From Benzoatithermus sp963720725 (GTDB taxonomy: Bacteria > Pseudomonadota > Alphaproteobacteria > Geminicoccales > Geminicoccaceae): a stretch of DNA of 64,000 nt. Below, in pieces: positions 25,233 through 34,091 of the stretch (positions are counted from its first letter, which is position 1; each line of letters starts with the position of its first letter). The stretch is from contig CAVRGN010000002.1 in NCBI GenBank assembly GCA_963720725.1, forward strand, positions 62,001-126,000. Reading direction: 5' to 3'. The position numbers and the translations under genes were made by a program. The notes under the pieces were generated by a model. The model saw only the letters and a program-made list of their open reading frames with translations. It had not been told where the DNA came from and did not search any database.

Positions 25233-27329
25233 CTATTCGGCGGCGGCCGGCCGCGCCTCGTCGGGCATCGCGATCACCGGCTCCATCGCCTGGAGTTCCT
25301 CCGGCGGCAGGTGGCAGAGGATCTGATGACCGTCGGTGAACTCGCGCAAAGGCGGCGTTTCGGTCTCGCAGATCTGGCCGATCTTGCGATGGCAGCGGGT
25401 CTGGAACGGACAGCCCGGCGGCAGCTTCAGCGCCGAGGGGATCTCACCCTCCAAGACGATGTGCTTCTTGCGGATCTTGGTGTCGGCGATCGGCACCGCC
25501 GACAGCAGCGCTTCGGTGTAGGGGTGGTAGGGCGGGCTGAACACCTCGTCGGTGCTGCCCTGCTCCATGATCCGGCCCAGATACATGACCACGACGCGGT
25601 CGGCGAGATAGCGCACCAGGGACAGATCGTGGCTGATGAACAGCAACGTGGTTCGGTTCTGCCGCTGGATCTCCATCAGCAGCTGGGTCACCGCCGCCTG
25701 CACCGAGACGTCCAGTGCGGAGACCGGCTCGTCGGCGATCACCACCTTGGGGTTGCCGGCGAAGGCCCGGGCGATGCCCACGCGCTGCTTCTGGCCGCCG
25801 GAGAGCTGGCGCGGACGGCGGTAGTAGAAGGCGCGCGGCAGCTTCACCAGGTCGAGCAGCTCGAACACCCGATCGCGGATCTTGGTGGGATCGTTCTCGC
25901 CACCGAACTTGTGGACCACGCGCGCGATCTGGCCGCCCACGGAATGGCTGGGGTTGAGCGTGTCGAAGGGGTTCTGGAACACCATCTGCATGTAGCCGAC
26001 CGTGTCCCGGCCGCGCTTTTGCACCTTGGTGCGGGAGATGTCCTTGCCGTTCAGCCTGATCTCGCCCTCGGTGGCGGTCTCCAGACCCATCATGACCTTG
26101 GCGAAGGTCGACTTGCCGCAGCCGGATTCGCCGACGATCGCCACGGTCTGCGCCTCGCGCGCATCGAAATCCAGCTGCTCGTTGGCCTTCACGGTCTTGC
26201 CGCCACCGGGGCGGAGAAAGCCGAGCAGCGAGTTGTCGGCGATCTCGTAGTACTTTTTGAGGTGATCGACCTCGAGCACCACGGGCCCGAGTGGCGCCAT
26301 CTCGACCGGCTTGCGCACCGGTTTGGCGGCATCCCAGTCGATCTCGCGGAATCGTCGACAACGGGCGGCATGGCCGCTGGCCGCATCGACGGATTCCATC
26401 TGCGGCCGACCGGAACCACAGACCTTGTCGACGAAGTAGTCGCAACGCGGGCCGAACCAGCAGCCCTGAGGGCGTTGATGCGGCAGCGGCAGCTGGCCCC
26501 GGATCGGGATCAGCGGCCGGGCGTTCTTGTCGGCACCCGGCAGCGGAATCGAATTGAACAGGCCCCGCGTGTAGGGGTGCCGCATCTGGTCGAACACCTC
26601 GCTCACCGTGCCGCTTTCGACCGCCTCGCCCGAATACATGACGGTGATCCGGTCGCAGGTCTCGAGGATCAGGCCCAGATTGTGCGAGATGTAGATCATC
26701 GACGTGCCGAACTGGCCGGCAATGTCCTTGATCAGCGCCACGATGCCGGCCTCGACGGTCACGTCCAGAGCCGTGGTGGGTTCGTCCAGGATCAGCAGCG
26801 CCGGGTTGGAGAGCAGTGCCATGGCGATGACCACGCGCTGCTGCTGGCCGCCGGAGATCTGGTGGGGGTAGGAGTTCATGATCCGCTGCGGATCGGGCAG
26901 CTTGACCGCACCCAGCAGCTTGGCAGCGCGTTCCCGCGCCTCCGCCTCCGTGACCTGCTCGTGGTAGAGCGGCACCTCCATCAGCTGCCGGCCGATGGTC
27001 AGGGACGGGTTCAGGGACGCCATGGGCTCCTGGTAGACCATGGCGATCTTGGAGCCGCGCAGCTGGCGCAGCTCATCCTGGCTCATCTTGGTCATGTCGC
27101 GGCCCTTGAACCTCAAGGAGCCGCCGACGATCCGGCCGTTCTTGCCGAGATAGCACATGATCGCCAGGGCCACGGTCGACTTGCCGCAACCGGACTCGCC
27201 GACCACGCCCACCGCTTCGCCCGGCATGACCCGGAGATTGAAATCCACCACGGCCGGGATCTCGCCCTGCCGGGTGAAGTAGGAGATCGAGAGGTTCTCG
27301 CACTCGAGGATCGGCTGCTGGTCGGCCAT
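25233..27329 (-). CDS. Peptide/nickel-type ABC transporter, double ATP-binding protein (DppD-DppF fusion)
   Basis: A 698-residue protein with two ABC ATPase domains, powering import by the permeases encoded just upstream. Domain 1 (about 5-330) has Walker A GESGCGKSTVA, signature ISGGQQQR and Walker B LLILDEPTTALD, ending in the oligopeptide C-terminal domain. Domain 2 (about 350-680) has GESGCGKSTFA, LSGGQKQR and VVIADEPVSALD, with a second C-terminal domain containing CPFQTRC. The cysteines of such tails bind an iron-sulfur cluster in some Dpp/Opp ATPases. The start is four bases from the end of the permease gene. Confidence 0.95.
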   Translation of the reverse strand: MADQQPILECENLSISYFTRQGEIPAVVDFNLRVMPGEAVGVVGESGCGKSTVALAIMCYLGKNGRIVGGSLRFKGRDMTKMSQDELRQLRGSKIAMVYQEPMASLNPSLTIGRQLMEVPLYHEQVTEAEARERAAKLLGAVKLPDPQRIMNSYPHQISGGQQQRVVIAMALLSNPALLILDEPTTALDVTVEAGIVALIKDIAGQFGTSMIYISHNLGLILETCDRITVMYSGEAVESGTVSEVFDQMRHPYTRGLFNSIPLPGADKNARPLIPIRGQLPLPHQRPQGCWFGPRCDYFVDKVCGSGRPQMESVDAASGHAARCRRFREIDWDAAKPVRKPVEMAPLGPVVLEVDHLKKYYEIADNSLLGFLRPGGGKTVKANEQLDFDAREAQTVAIVGESGCGKSTFAKVMMGLETATEGEIRLNGKDISRTKVQKRGRDTVGYMQMVFQNPFDTLNPSHSVGGQIARVVHKFGGENDPTKIRDRVFELLDLVKLPRAFYYRRPRQLSGGQKQRVGIARAFAGNPKVVIADEPVSALDVSVQAAVTQLLMEIQRQNRTTLLFISHDLSLVRYLADRVVVMYLGRIMEQGSTDEVFSPPYHPYTEALLSAVPIADTKIRKKHIVLEGEIPSALKLPPGCPFQTRCHRKIGQICETETPPLREFTDGHQILCHLPPEELQAMEPVIAMPDEARPAAAE

Positions 27330-27333
27330 GGCC

Positions 27334-28221
27334 TCAGTCCTTCAGCGAGATCTCCCGCAGACCGTCCGCGAGGAGGTTGAAGCCCAGCACCAGCGAGGAA
27401 ACGGCCAGCGCCGGGATCAGCATGGCGTGGATGGCGAAGACGCCGACCGGCACCGCCTCGGCGATCATCTGCCCCCAGTCGGGGTCGGGCGGCGGCAGGC
27501 CGAGGCCCAAGAAGCCCAGGGTGGCGATGGTGATCACCGTGTAGCCCAGGCGCAGACAGGCATCGACGATCAGCGGCCCCCGCGCGTTGGGCAGGAGCTC
27601 GAGCAGCATGATCCGCCAAGGCGACTCGCCGCGGGTCTGGGCCGCGAAGATGTAGTCGCGGGTCTTCAGGTCGAGCACGAGCCCGCGCACGATTCGCATG
27701 ATGCCCGGCGCCGAGGCGAAGGTGACCGCCAGGATGATGTTGAGACCGGACGAGCCCAGATTGCTGATGATGATGATGTAGAGCACCATCACCGGGAACG
27801 AGAGCAGTACGTTGCCGATGAACGAGAGCACCTCGTCCCACCAGCCCCCGAGATAGCCCGCCGCCACGCCCATCAGCATGCCGACGATGTAGGCCACCAC
27901 GGTGGCGAGCGTGGCCCAGATCAGCACGCGCTGCGAGCCCCAGATCAGGCGCGAGAGGATGTCGCGGCCCTTGTGGTCGGTGCCCAGGGGGAAGAACTCG
28001 CCCTTGGGTCCCGTGGTCCAGATCTTCTGGAACGGGGCGATCGCCTGGTTCGGATCGTGCAGCGGCAGGATCGGGGCGAGGATCGCCATCACCACCCAGA
28101 ACAGGAGCAACGCCGCGCCCAGCATGCCGATCGGGCTTTCGCGCAGCAGCGCCACGGCGCTGAAGAAGCCGCCGAGCTTGGAGGGCGCGACGGGGGTCTC
28201 GTTGATCGCGGTGCTGGCCAT
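27334..28221 (-). CDS. ABC transporter permease (DppC/OppC type)
   Basis: A 295-residue inner-membrane subunit with about six helices. PLGTDHKGRDILSRLIWG is the DppC-specific N-terminal block. The EAA loop reads AAQTRGESPWRIMLLELLPN, where the permease contacts the ATPase, and TLGFLGLGLPPPDPDWGQMI is the conserved C-terminal loop. It overlaps none of its neighbours but is separated by four bases on each side, forming one operon with the DppB-type permease and the fused ATPase. Confidence 0.95.
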   Translation of the reverse strand: MASTAINETPVAPSKLGGFFSAVALLRESPIGMLGAALLLFWVVMAILAPILPLHDPNQAIAPFQKIWTTGPKGEFFPLGTDHKGRDILSRLIWGSQRVLIWATLATVVAYIVGMLMGVAAGYLGGWWDEVLSFIGNVLLSFPVMVLYIIIISNLGSSGLNIILAVTFASAPGIMRIVRGLVLDLKTRDYIFAAQTRGESPWRIMLLELLPNARGPLIVDACLRLGYTVITIATLGFLGLGLPPPDPDWGQMIAEAVPVGVFAIHAMLIPALAVSSLVLGFNLLADGLREISLKD

Positions 28222-28225
28222 GGCG

Positions 28226-29158
28226 TCAGCTGAACCTGATGCGTGGGTTGAGCAGGGTGTAGCCGACGTCGGAGATGAACTGGGATAGCACCGCGACGAA
28301 CACGGCCACCATCGTGCACGCCTCGATCAGGTAGATGTCGCCGAAGGTGGCGGCGTCGAACAGCAGCTTGCCGAAGCCGCGATAGGCGAAGAACACCTCG
28401 ACCACGATCACGCCCGACAGCAGCCAGTTCAGCTGCAGCACAATCACGGTGAACGGCGCGATCAGGGCGTTGCGCAAGGCGTGGCCCACGATCACCGTCT
28501 TGCGTGGCAGGCCCTTGAGCACGGCCGTGCGGATGTATTGCGAGGTCATCACCTCGGCCATCGATGCCCGCGTCATCCGGGTGACGTAGCCGAAATCGTA
28601 GAGCACCAGGACCGCCACCGGCAGGATCAGCTCGATCGGGCTGAAGCCCCCGGTCATCGCCGAGGTACCGGGGAGCCAGCCCAGCTTGAAGACGAACAGC
28701 GCGACGAGAAAGGTCGCCGACGCGAATTCGGGAACCGACGTGGTCAGGATCGAGATGAACGAGATACTTCGGTCCAGGGTCGACCCTTCGCGCATGCCCG
28801 AAAGCACGCCCAGAACGAGGGACAGCGGGATCATGATCCCGAATACGCACAATGCCAGAATGCCGGTATTGCCCAGTCGATCCCAGAGCAGTTCGCTCAC
28901 CGGCGCCTTGAAGCGAATCGACTGGCCGAAGTCGCCCTGCACCGCCCGCCCGATCCATTCGGCATAGCGAACCACGAACGAGCGGTTGTAGCCGTTCTGC
29001 TCCAGCCAGAGCTCGCGCTGCTCGACCGAGGAATAGGGACCGAGAACCTTGCCGGCGACCCCCAGCTTGTTGCTTTCGAAGATCACGAACAGGATCAGCG
29101 ACACCACCGCCATGATCAGCAGCATCGAAGCGAGGCGGCGCACCAGCAACAGCAGCAT
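28226..29158 (-). CDS. ABC transporter permease (DppB/OppB type)
   Basis: A 310-residue partner of the DppC-type permease. The N-terminus LLLLVRRLASMLLIMAVVS (first helix) and the later GDFGQSIRFKAPVSELLWDR match the DppB family; the EAA loop is TAVLKGLPRKTVIVGHALRN. The start ATG at 29156-29158 lies downstream of a strong hairpin that separates it from the binding-protein gene. Confidence 0.94.
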   Translation of the reverse strand: MLLLLVRRLASMLLIMAVVSLILFVIFESNKLGVAGKVLGPYSSVEQRELWLEQNGYNRSFVVRYAEWIGRAVQGDFGQSIRFKAPVSELLWDRLGNTGILALCVFGIMIPLSLVLGVLSGMREGSTLDRSISFISILTTSVPEFASATFLVALFVFKLGWLPGTSAMTGGFSPIELILPVAVLVLYDFGYVTRMTRASMAEVMTSQYIRTAVLKGLPRKTVIVGHALRNALIAPFTVIVLQLNWLLSGVIVVEVFFAYRGFGKLLFDAATFGDIYLIEACTMVAVFVAVLSQFISDVGYTLLNPRIRFS

Positions 29159-29182
29159 CGGCTCTCGACCTCAGATGGTGGT

Positions 29183-29209
29183 GCCGGCCCGGCAGTCTGC
29201 CGGGCCGGT
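29183..29209 (-). promoter_or_regulatory. Intercistronic hairpin between peptide-binding protein and permease genes
   Basis: Arms ccggcccggca (29184-29194) and tgccgggccgg (29198-29208) form a perfect 11-pair stem with a three-base loop, extended by one G-U pair. It sits between the stop of the binding protein (29224) and the permease start (29158). Such elements usually protect the binding-protein mRNA and reduce read-through, raising the binding protein relative to the membrane subunits. Confidence 0.7.
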
Positions 29210-29223
29210 CGTCCCTCTTGGCG

Positions 29224-30960
29224 TCAGGCCGTTACCCAGACCCGATGGAACTGATGGTACTGCGTCGGGTGGGCCTTCAGTCCGCCGACCTTCTCGGACG
29301 CGACAAAGAATTTCGGCTGCCACAGGGGCATCACCATGATCGCGGCGTCCTGCATGATCTGCTCGACCGATTCCATCGCCGCCCGCCGTTCCTCGACGTC
29401 GACCAGCGATTCAGCCTTGTCCAGGGCTTGGTCGAACTCCTTGCTGGCGAAATGGCTCTCGTTCCACGGCACGCCGGTGCGGTAGCCGAGCGACAGCACC
29501 ATGGTCCCCAGCGGCCGATGCGTCCAGGCCGTGATCCCGAAGGGAGTCTTGTCCCAGATCTCCCAATACTGCGCCGCGGGCATCACGTTGATGTTCAGCT
29601 TGATCCCGGCTGGCGCCAGCTGACCCTGCAGGATCTCGCAGACCTGCTGCTGCCACGGCCCATTGGTGTTGCCGCAGTCGATGGTGACCTCGATCCCGTC
29701 GGCATGGCCGGCTTCCGTCAACAGCTGCTTGGCCTGGTCGACATCCGGCTTGAGCGGCTGCAGGGCGAAGTATTCGGGGTGCACGGGCGACACGTGGTGA
29801 TGTTCGCCGACGCTGCCGCGGCCCTGGTAGACCAGCTCAGGGTAGACCGACGCATCGCAGCAGATCTGGATCGCGCGCCGGACCCGCTGGTCGTCGAACG
29901 GCTTTTGGTCGACCTGCATCCGCAGCGTACCGCACTGCGCGGTCTGCGCCTCGTAGATCATCGAGTTCGGGATCGAGGAGGCCATCGCATAGGAGGCGAT
30001 GTCGAACTCGTAGATGGTATCCACCTGGCCGGACGCGAAGGCGGCCAGCTGGGCGGTCGAAGCGGCACCGTGATCGTAGTAGTGGATCTCGTCCAGGTAG
30101 ATCGGCCCGAACATGATCGGATCGGGAATGTCCGTGCCCCAGTATGGCTGGCTGCGGCGCTTGAGGATGCACTTCTGGCCGACCGCGAAATCGGCGAGCT
30201 CGTAGGGGCCGGTGCCGACCGGCCACTTGGACAGATCCTTGCCGTTCTTCTCGAAATCGCGATGCATGATCGCGGTCGGATAGTTGTAGAAGTTCTCCGG
30301 CACGGACAGGATGGCCTTGGAGAAATTCAGCTTGATCGTGTAGTCGTCGACCTTCTCGATCGCGCCCTGCCGCTCGCGCTGACCCATCTTGGGGTTGCCG
30401 TCGGCGTCCTTCTCGCCGGTGTCGTAATCCTCGGCGAGACCGCTGAACAAGCCGATGTTCGATGAGCCCGTGGCTGGGTCGAGCCAGCGCTTGAGGTTGA
30501 ACACGACGTCGTCCGCCGTGAACGTGTCGCCGTTGGTCCAGGTGACGCCCTGGCGCAAATGGAAGGTCCAGGTCTTCAGGTCGTCGGACGGTTCCCAGCT
30601 CTCGGCCAGATAGGGCCGGGTGATGTTGTCGGGCCCGGTATAGGCCAGATACTCGACGATGTGCCGGGCCTGGTTGGATTTCTCGACCCAGTCGAACAGC
30701 GCGGGGTCGGCCATCTCCTGCACGACCATGGACACGCGAAGCGTGCCGCCCATGACCGGGTCGCCCTCGGCCGCCGCGGCCGGTGGGACGATCGCCTCGC
30801 CCAGGATCTCGCCGGCCATCGCGTAGGCGGCGCCCGCAGACACCCCCAAGAGAGTCACGTTGCGCAGGAAGTCGCGCCGGTCGCTCTTGCCCTCGGCCAG
30901 CTGCCGCCGTGCCAAGTCCACGAGCGGATGCTCGCGCCGGCCATGCTGCTGTTCACTCAT
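29224..30960 (-). CDS. Peptide/nickel-type ABC transporter substrate-binding protein, Tat-exported
   Basis: A 578-residue SBP_bac_5 protein feeding the DppBC/DF-type genes downstream. The N-terminus has a long charged region and then RRDFLRNVTLLGVSAGAAYA, a twin-arginine signal, so it is probably exported folded. YLAESWEPSDDLKTWTFHLR and the following TFTADDVVFNLKRWLDP are family motifs, and FSGLAEDYDTGEKDADGN is an unusual acidic loop near residue 170. First gene of the operon. Substrate may be peptides or another small ligand; the family is broad. Confidence 0.93.
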   Translation of the reverse strand: MSEQQHGRREHPLVDLARRQLAEGKSDRRDFLRNVTLLGVSAGAAYAMAGEILGEAIVPPAAAAEGDPVMGGTLRVSMVVQEMADPALFDWVEKSNQARHIVEYLAYTGPDNITRPYLAESWEPSDDLKTWTFHLRQGVTWTNGDTFTADDVVFNLKRWLDPATGSSNIGLFSGLAEDYDTGEKDADGNPKMGQRERQGAIEKVDDYTIKLNFSKAILSVPENFYNYPTAIMHRDFEKNGKDLSKWPVGTGPYELADFAVGQKCILKRRSQPYWGTDIPDPIMFGPIYLDEIHYYDHGAASTAQLAAFASGQVDTIYEFDIASYAMASSIPNSMIYEAQTAQCGTLRMQVDQKPFDDQRVRRAIQICCDASVYPELVYQGRGSVGEHHHVSPVHPEYFALQPLKPDVDQAKQLLTEAGHADGIEVTIDCGNTNGPWQQQVCEILQGQLAPAGIKLNINVMPAAQYWEIWDKTPFGITAWTHRPLGTMVLSLGYRTGVPWNESHFASKEFDQALDKAESLVDVEERRAAMESVEQIMQDAAIMVMPLWQPKFFVASEKVGGLKAHPTQYHQFHRVWVTA

Positions 30961-31266
30961 GCCTCGCTCCCTATTCCTTTGTGCCGCCTGCGCGGCCGAC
31001 CCGGTTGCCCGGACTGACCCACGTCAGCCGACAGCAACGACGGCCTGCCGCCGAGCGTCTTCTACTCGGGGCGACGCGACATGACGTCGCCGATGACGGT
31101 GCATTGGCCGGAACGATAGTCCGGCTCCAGGTGGGTGTCAAAACCGCATCCTCGCAGCGGGATGGCCGCCTTGGCGTGCATTCGTGCCGCATCTTCCCGC
31201 GCGAGGCCTCGGTCGACCGGGCGGATCATTGCCACCACTGCCCGGCTCGCCACCGCTTGAGCCTGT
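30961..31266. other. Intergenic region without recognisable gene
   Basis: The 306 bases lie between the start of the peptide ABC operon and the end of the histidine kinase gene, both read leftwards. Short open frames exist on both strands but none has a ribosome site, family motif or neighbour-like codon use. The promoter of the ABC operon should lie in the first part; I could not identify convincing -35/-10 boxes. Confidence 0.5.
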
Positions 31267-32355
31267 TCAGCGGGCGGTCGGACCCGACGCCGCCGGGGCA
31301 CAGCGGTGGAGCGGGAACGCCACCGTCGCCGTCAACCCGCAACCATGCGTTGTCGCGAAGGTGCCCCCGATCTGCTTGGCGAGCGCCCGCACCAGACGCA
31401 GCCCGGTGGAAGCCGGGCTCTTCCGGTGCACGGGCAGTCCGACGCCGTCGTCGGCCACCGTCAACGCGATACGGTCGCCCCTACGTTCCAGAACCACACC
31501 GATACTCCCGGCGCGCTCGTCCGGAAACGCGTAGCGCAAGGCGTTGGTCAGCAGCTCGGTGATGATCAGACCCAGGGGAATGGCGGTATCCACGTCAATC
31601 ACGACCGGTTCCAAGTGCTTGGCGATCCGCACCGTCAGGTGTGCTGATCCGAAGGCGGCGACCACCTGATCGACTACATCCGCGACATACGCCGCAGCCT
31701 CGACCTCGGTAAGATTATCGGAGGCGTAGATGCTGCTGTACAACTGCCCCATGGCGCCAATCCTGCCGCCAAGCTCGGAGAACAATGCCTCTGCCTCCGG
31801 GGGAGCACGCCCTGCCGAAAGCCGCACTAGGCTCTGCATCATCTGCAGGTTGTTCTTTACCCGGTGATGCACCTCGCGAAGCAGCACTTCCCGCTGCCTG
31901 AGCAGACCCTCCCGCTCGGCGATGCTGGCCCGAAGCTCATACTGCCGCTCGCGGTTGCGCAGAGCCAACCGAACCGCCTGCACCAGCGTCTGGCTCCGCA
32001 TCGGCCGTTCCAGCAGGGTTGCATTCCGGACCGAAGTCAGCTGGGCGATCATGCGCCAATGCGCGGTTGCCTCACGACGGCGGGAAGTCAGCACGATCAG
32101 GGGAATATCGGACCACGCCGGCTGCCGATCCAGGAAGTCCCACAGACATTGGGTCCCCGCCAGCGCGTCCTCGTCCAGCAGGACGACGGCAGCGCCGGCC
32201 GCAGCCGTGGCGCAAAGCTCAGGGGCAGTGAGGCAAAGCTCCGCCGCTATGCCCCCGGCCGCAAGGACCTGCGATGCGACCACGCCATCGACACTGCTCG
32301 TCGGCAACATCACCACGCGCCGTTCCAGCTCCGCCGGAGTGCGCACCTGGTTCAT
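31267..32355 (-). CDS. HisKA_2-family histidine kinase with receiver-like N-terminal domain
   Basis: A 362-residue cytosolic sensor kinase. Residues about 12-132 have a receiver-like fold; an Asp sits at the expected site (VVLLDED, Asp61), but the paired N-terminal acids are missing (RRVVMLPTSS) and the usual Lys is replaced in LLERPM, so it looks like a pseudo-receiver. A linker helix leads to REVHHRVKNNLQMMQSL, the HisKA_2 phospho-acceptor (His163/164). The ATPase has LGLIITELLTNALRYAFPD (N box) and VADDGVGLP (G box). The ATG overlaps the kaiC-like stop as ATGA, so the two are translationally coupled. Confidence 0.88.
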   Translation of the reverse strand: MNQVRTPAELERRVVMLPTSSVDGVVASQVLAAGGIAAELCLTAPELCATAAAGAAVVLLDEDALAGTQCLWDFLDRQPAWSDIPLIVLTSRRREATAHWRMIAQLTSVRNATLLERPMRSQTLVQAVRLALRNRERQYELRASIAEREGLLRQREVLLREVHHRVKNNLQMMQSLVRLSAGRAPPEAEALFSELGGRIGAMGQLYSSIYASDNLTEVEAAAYVADVVDQVVAAFGSAHLTVRIAKHLEPVVIDVDTAIPLGLIITELLTNALRYAFPDERAGSIGVVLERRGDRIALTVADDGVGLPVHRKSPASTGLRLVRALAKQIGGTFATTHGCGLTATVAFPLHRCAPAASGPTAR

Positions 32356-33827
32356 TTGGATGGGGCCCCGTCCCGGAACTCCGGCACGCCGGTGAGGATT
32401 CCCCGGAACTGCAGCAGCGGGGGTCCGATGTGGATACCGTTCGCGTCGCAATCGATGTCGCGGATCGAACGCTGATGCGAGCCGCCGCGGCGTTTGAACA
32501 CCGATATCGCGCGCCGCACTTCGCCGCCGGCCTCGTAGTAGCGCAGCAGAACGACCGTGTCCGCCAAGTAGCTGACGTTGCCTGCGACGTCGTCCATCGG
32601 GCCGATCAGCCCATGCTGGACCGACACGAGTACCGTGGTCACTCCGTGTTCGGCAAGGAAGTTGAGCAGGTTACGAAGCTGCAGCATCAGGCTGCTCTCA
32701 TCTCCCATCGACGCCATGTACCCGGTCAGGCTGTCCACCACTACCGTCCCGATGCCCTCCTCGACCGCCGTTCGCACCTGATGCGCGAACTTGCCCGGTG
32801 ACAGTTCGAGCGGATTGATGAGGGGCATGACGAGCTGCCCGCTGGCGAGAAATGGCTGCAGCCGCATCCCCAGGCTCGACGCACGCTTGAGGAGGATTGG
32901 CACACGTTCTTCGAGCAGATAGATGGCGGCTTTTTCGCCGCGCTGCAAAGCCGCCAGGGCGATCTGCGTCGCAAGTGATGACTTGCCGCTACCGGCAGGA
33001 CCCATCAGCAGCAGGCTGGTGCCGCGATCCAGGCCACCGGAGAGGATTTGGTCGAACTCTGGGATGCCGGTCTCGATCTGCTCGCCGGCCTCCGCTACCC
33101 GATCTTCATCCGACACCAGCCGCGGGTAGACGACGATGCCGCCGGTGCGGATCTCGAAGTCGTGCAGGCCTTCCAGGAACCTGACATTGCGCATCTTTCG
33201 CACCCTCAATCGGCGCCGATAGGGCCCGAATTGGGGCGTCAGATAGTCGAGCGCGATAACTCCATGCACCAGGGTGTGGAGGGCAAAGCCGTCCTGGCCG
33301 GTGATCGGCCCGTCGGCCAGGACGATGGTGCCGGCGTGCGCGAGCAGGCTCGGCTTGAGCGATTCGAGTTGCAGCCGAAAACGAGGTCCGTCGCCCGCCA
33401 GGTGGCGCAGCTCCGAAAGGCTGTCGATCACGACGCGCTTCGGCCGAAGCTCGATGATCCGGGTCCGGATCCGCTCGATCACCTCGACAAATTCGATCTC
33501 GGAGGGATGGAACAGGCTCTGCTGTTCCGCCTCGCCGAGGATACGTCGCAGATCAGAGAGATCCAGGACCGTGATGCCGTCGAGCGACCAGCCGTGCGAG
33601 GCGGCGAAGGTGGCGAGCTCGTCGAGCGTCTCGGAGAAGGCAACGAGCAGGGCGGGCTCCTTGCGCGCCACCCCATTCCGCAGAAACTGAAGCGCCAGCG
33701 TGGTCTTGCCCGATCCGGCCTCGCCTTCGAGCAGGTAAAGACCGCCGACGGGAAGGCCGCCCCCCAGCACCCGATCCAAGCCGTCGATGCCAACCTCGAC
33801 GCGCAGCGGCGATATTGCCGTAAGCAT
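32352..33827 (-). CDS. KaiC-like double-domain RecA-type ATPase
   Basis: A 491-residue homologue of circadian-clock KaiC with duplicated domains. CI has Walker A GEAGSGKTT and a Glu in AFSETLDEL; CII has GPAGSGKSS and the adjacent glutamates LLEERVPIL. DTVVLLRYYEAGGEVRRAI with FKRRGGSH is the KaiC C-terminal core. In the segment aligned by eye with the cyanobacterial phosphosites it reads GNVSYLADT, that is Ser-Tyr where KaiC has Ser-Thr. KaiA and KaiB are absent nearby. Together with its coupled kinase it probably forms a signalling pair; timing function should not be assumed. Confidence 0.9.
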   Translation of the reverse strand: MLTAISPLRVEVGIDGLDRVLGGGLPVGGLYLLEGEAGSGKTTLALQFLRNGVARKEPALLVAFSETLDELATFAASHGWSLDGITVLDLSDLRRILGEAEQQSLFHPSEIEFVEVIERIRTRIIELRPKRVVIDSLSELRHLAGDGPRFRLQLESLKPSLLAHAGTIVLADGPITGQDGFALHTLVHGVIALDYLTPQFGPYRRRLRVRKMRNVRFLEGLHDFEIRTGGIVVYPRLVSDEDRVAEAGEQIETGIPEFDQILSGGLDRGTSLLLMGPAGSGKSSLATQIALAALQRGEKAAIYLLEERVPILLKRASSLGMRLQPFLASGQLVMPLINPLELSPGKFAHQVRTAVEEGIGTVVVDSLTGYMASMGDESSLMLQLRNLLNFLAEHGVTTVLVSVQHGLIGPMDDVAGNVSYLADTVVLLRYYEAGGEVRRAISVFKRRGGSHQRSIRDIDCDANGIHIGPPLLQFRGILTGVPEFRDGAPSK

Positions 33828-34091
33828 GCTCCCCCCAAGTTGCTTAAGTTCGTCGATCCTGCGCTGAGTTCCCCTGCCGCCCGAAATGACTCTTGCTTGA
33901 CTTTTGCCGGAAAGCAGCGCCCCGGCAGTCCTGCTGCGCCTCGTCGTTTGTCCTGGCGCGGAATGTGCTCCATCGTCCGGTGGATGGCCAGCCGCCGCGA
34001 TCGCCGACCCGCGGCGGCTTGAGCTGCCCGAAAACTAGGCACCAGCCGCCTAGGCTAGATCGCGTCGGTTCATTGTTCGAGGCCAGACATC

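Noticed and set aside
22766..25339. 857-codon plus-strand frame opposite the BCCT and dhaL genes
   Set aside because: No start signal or domain; BCCT on the other strand is unambiguous.
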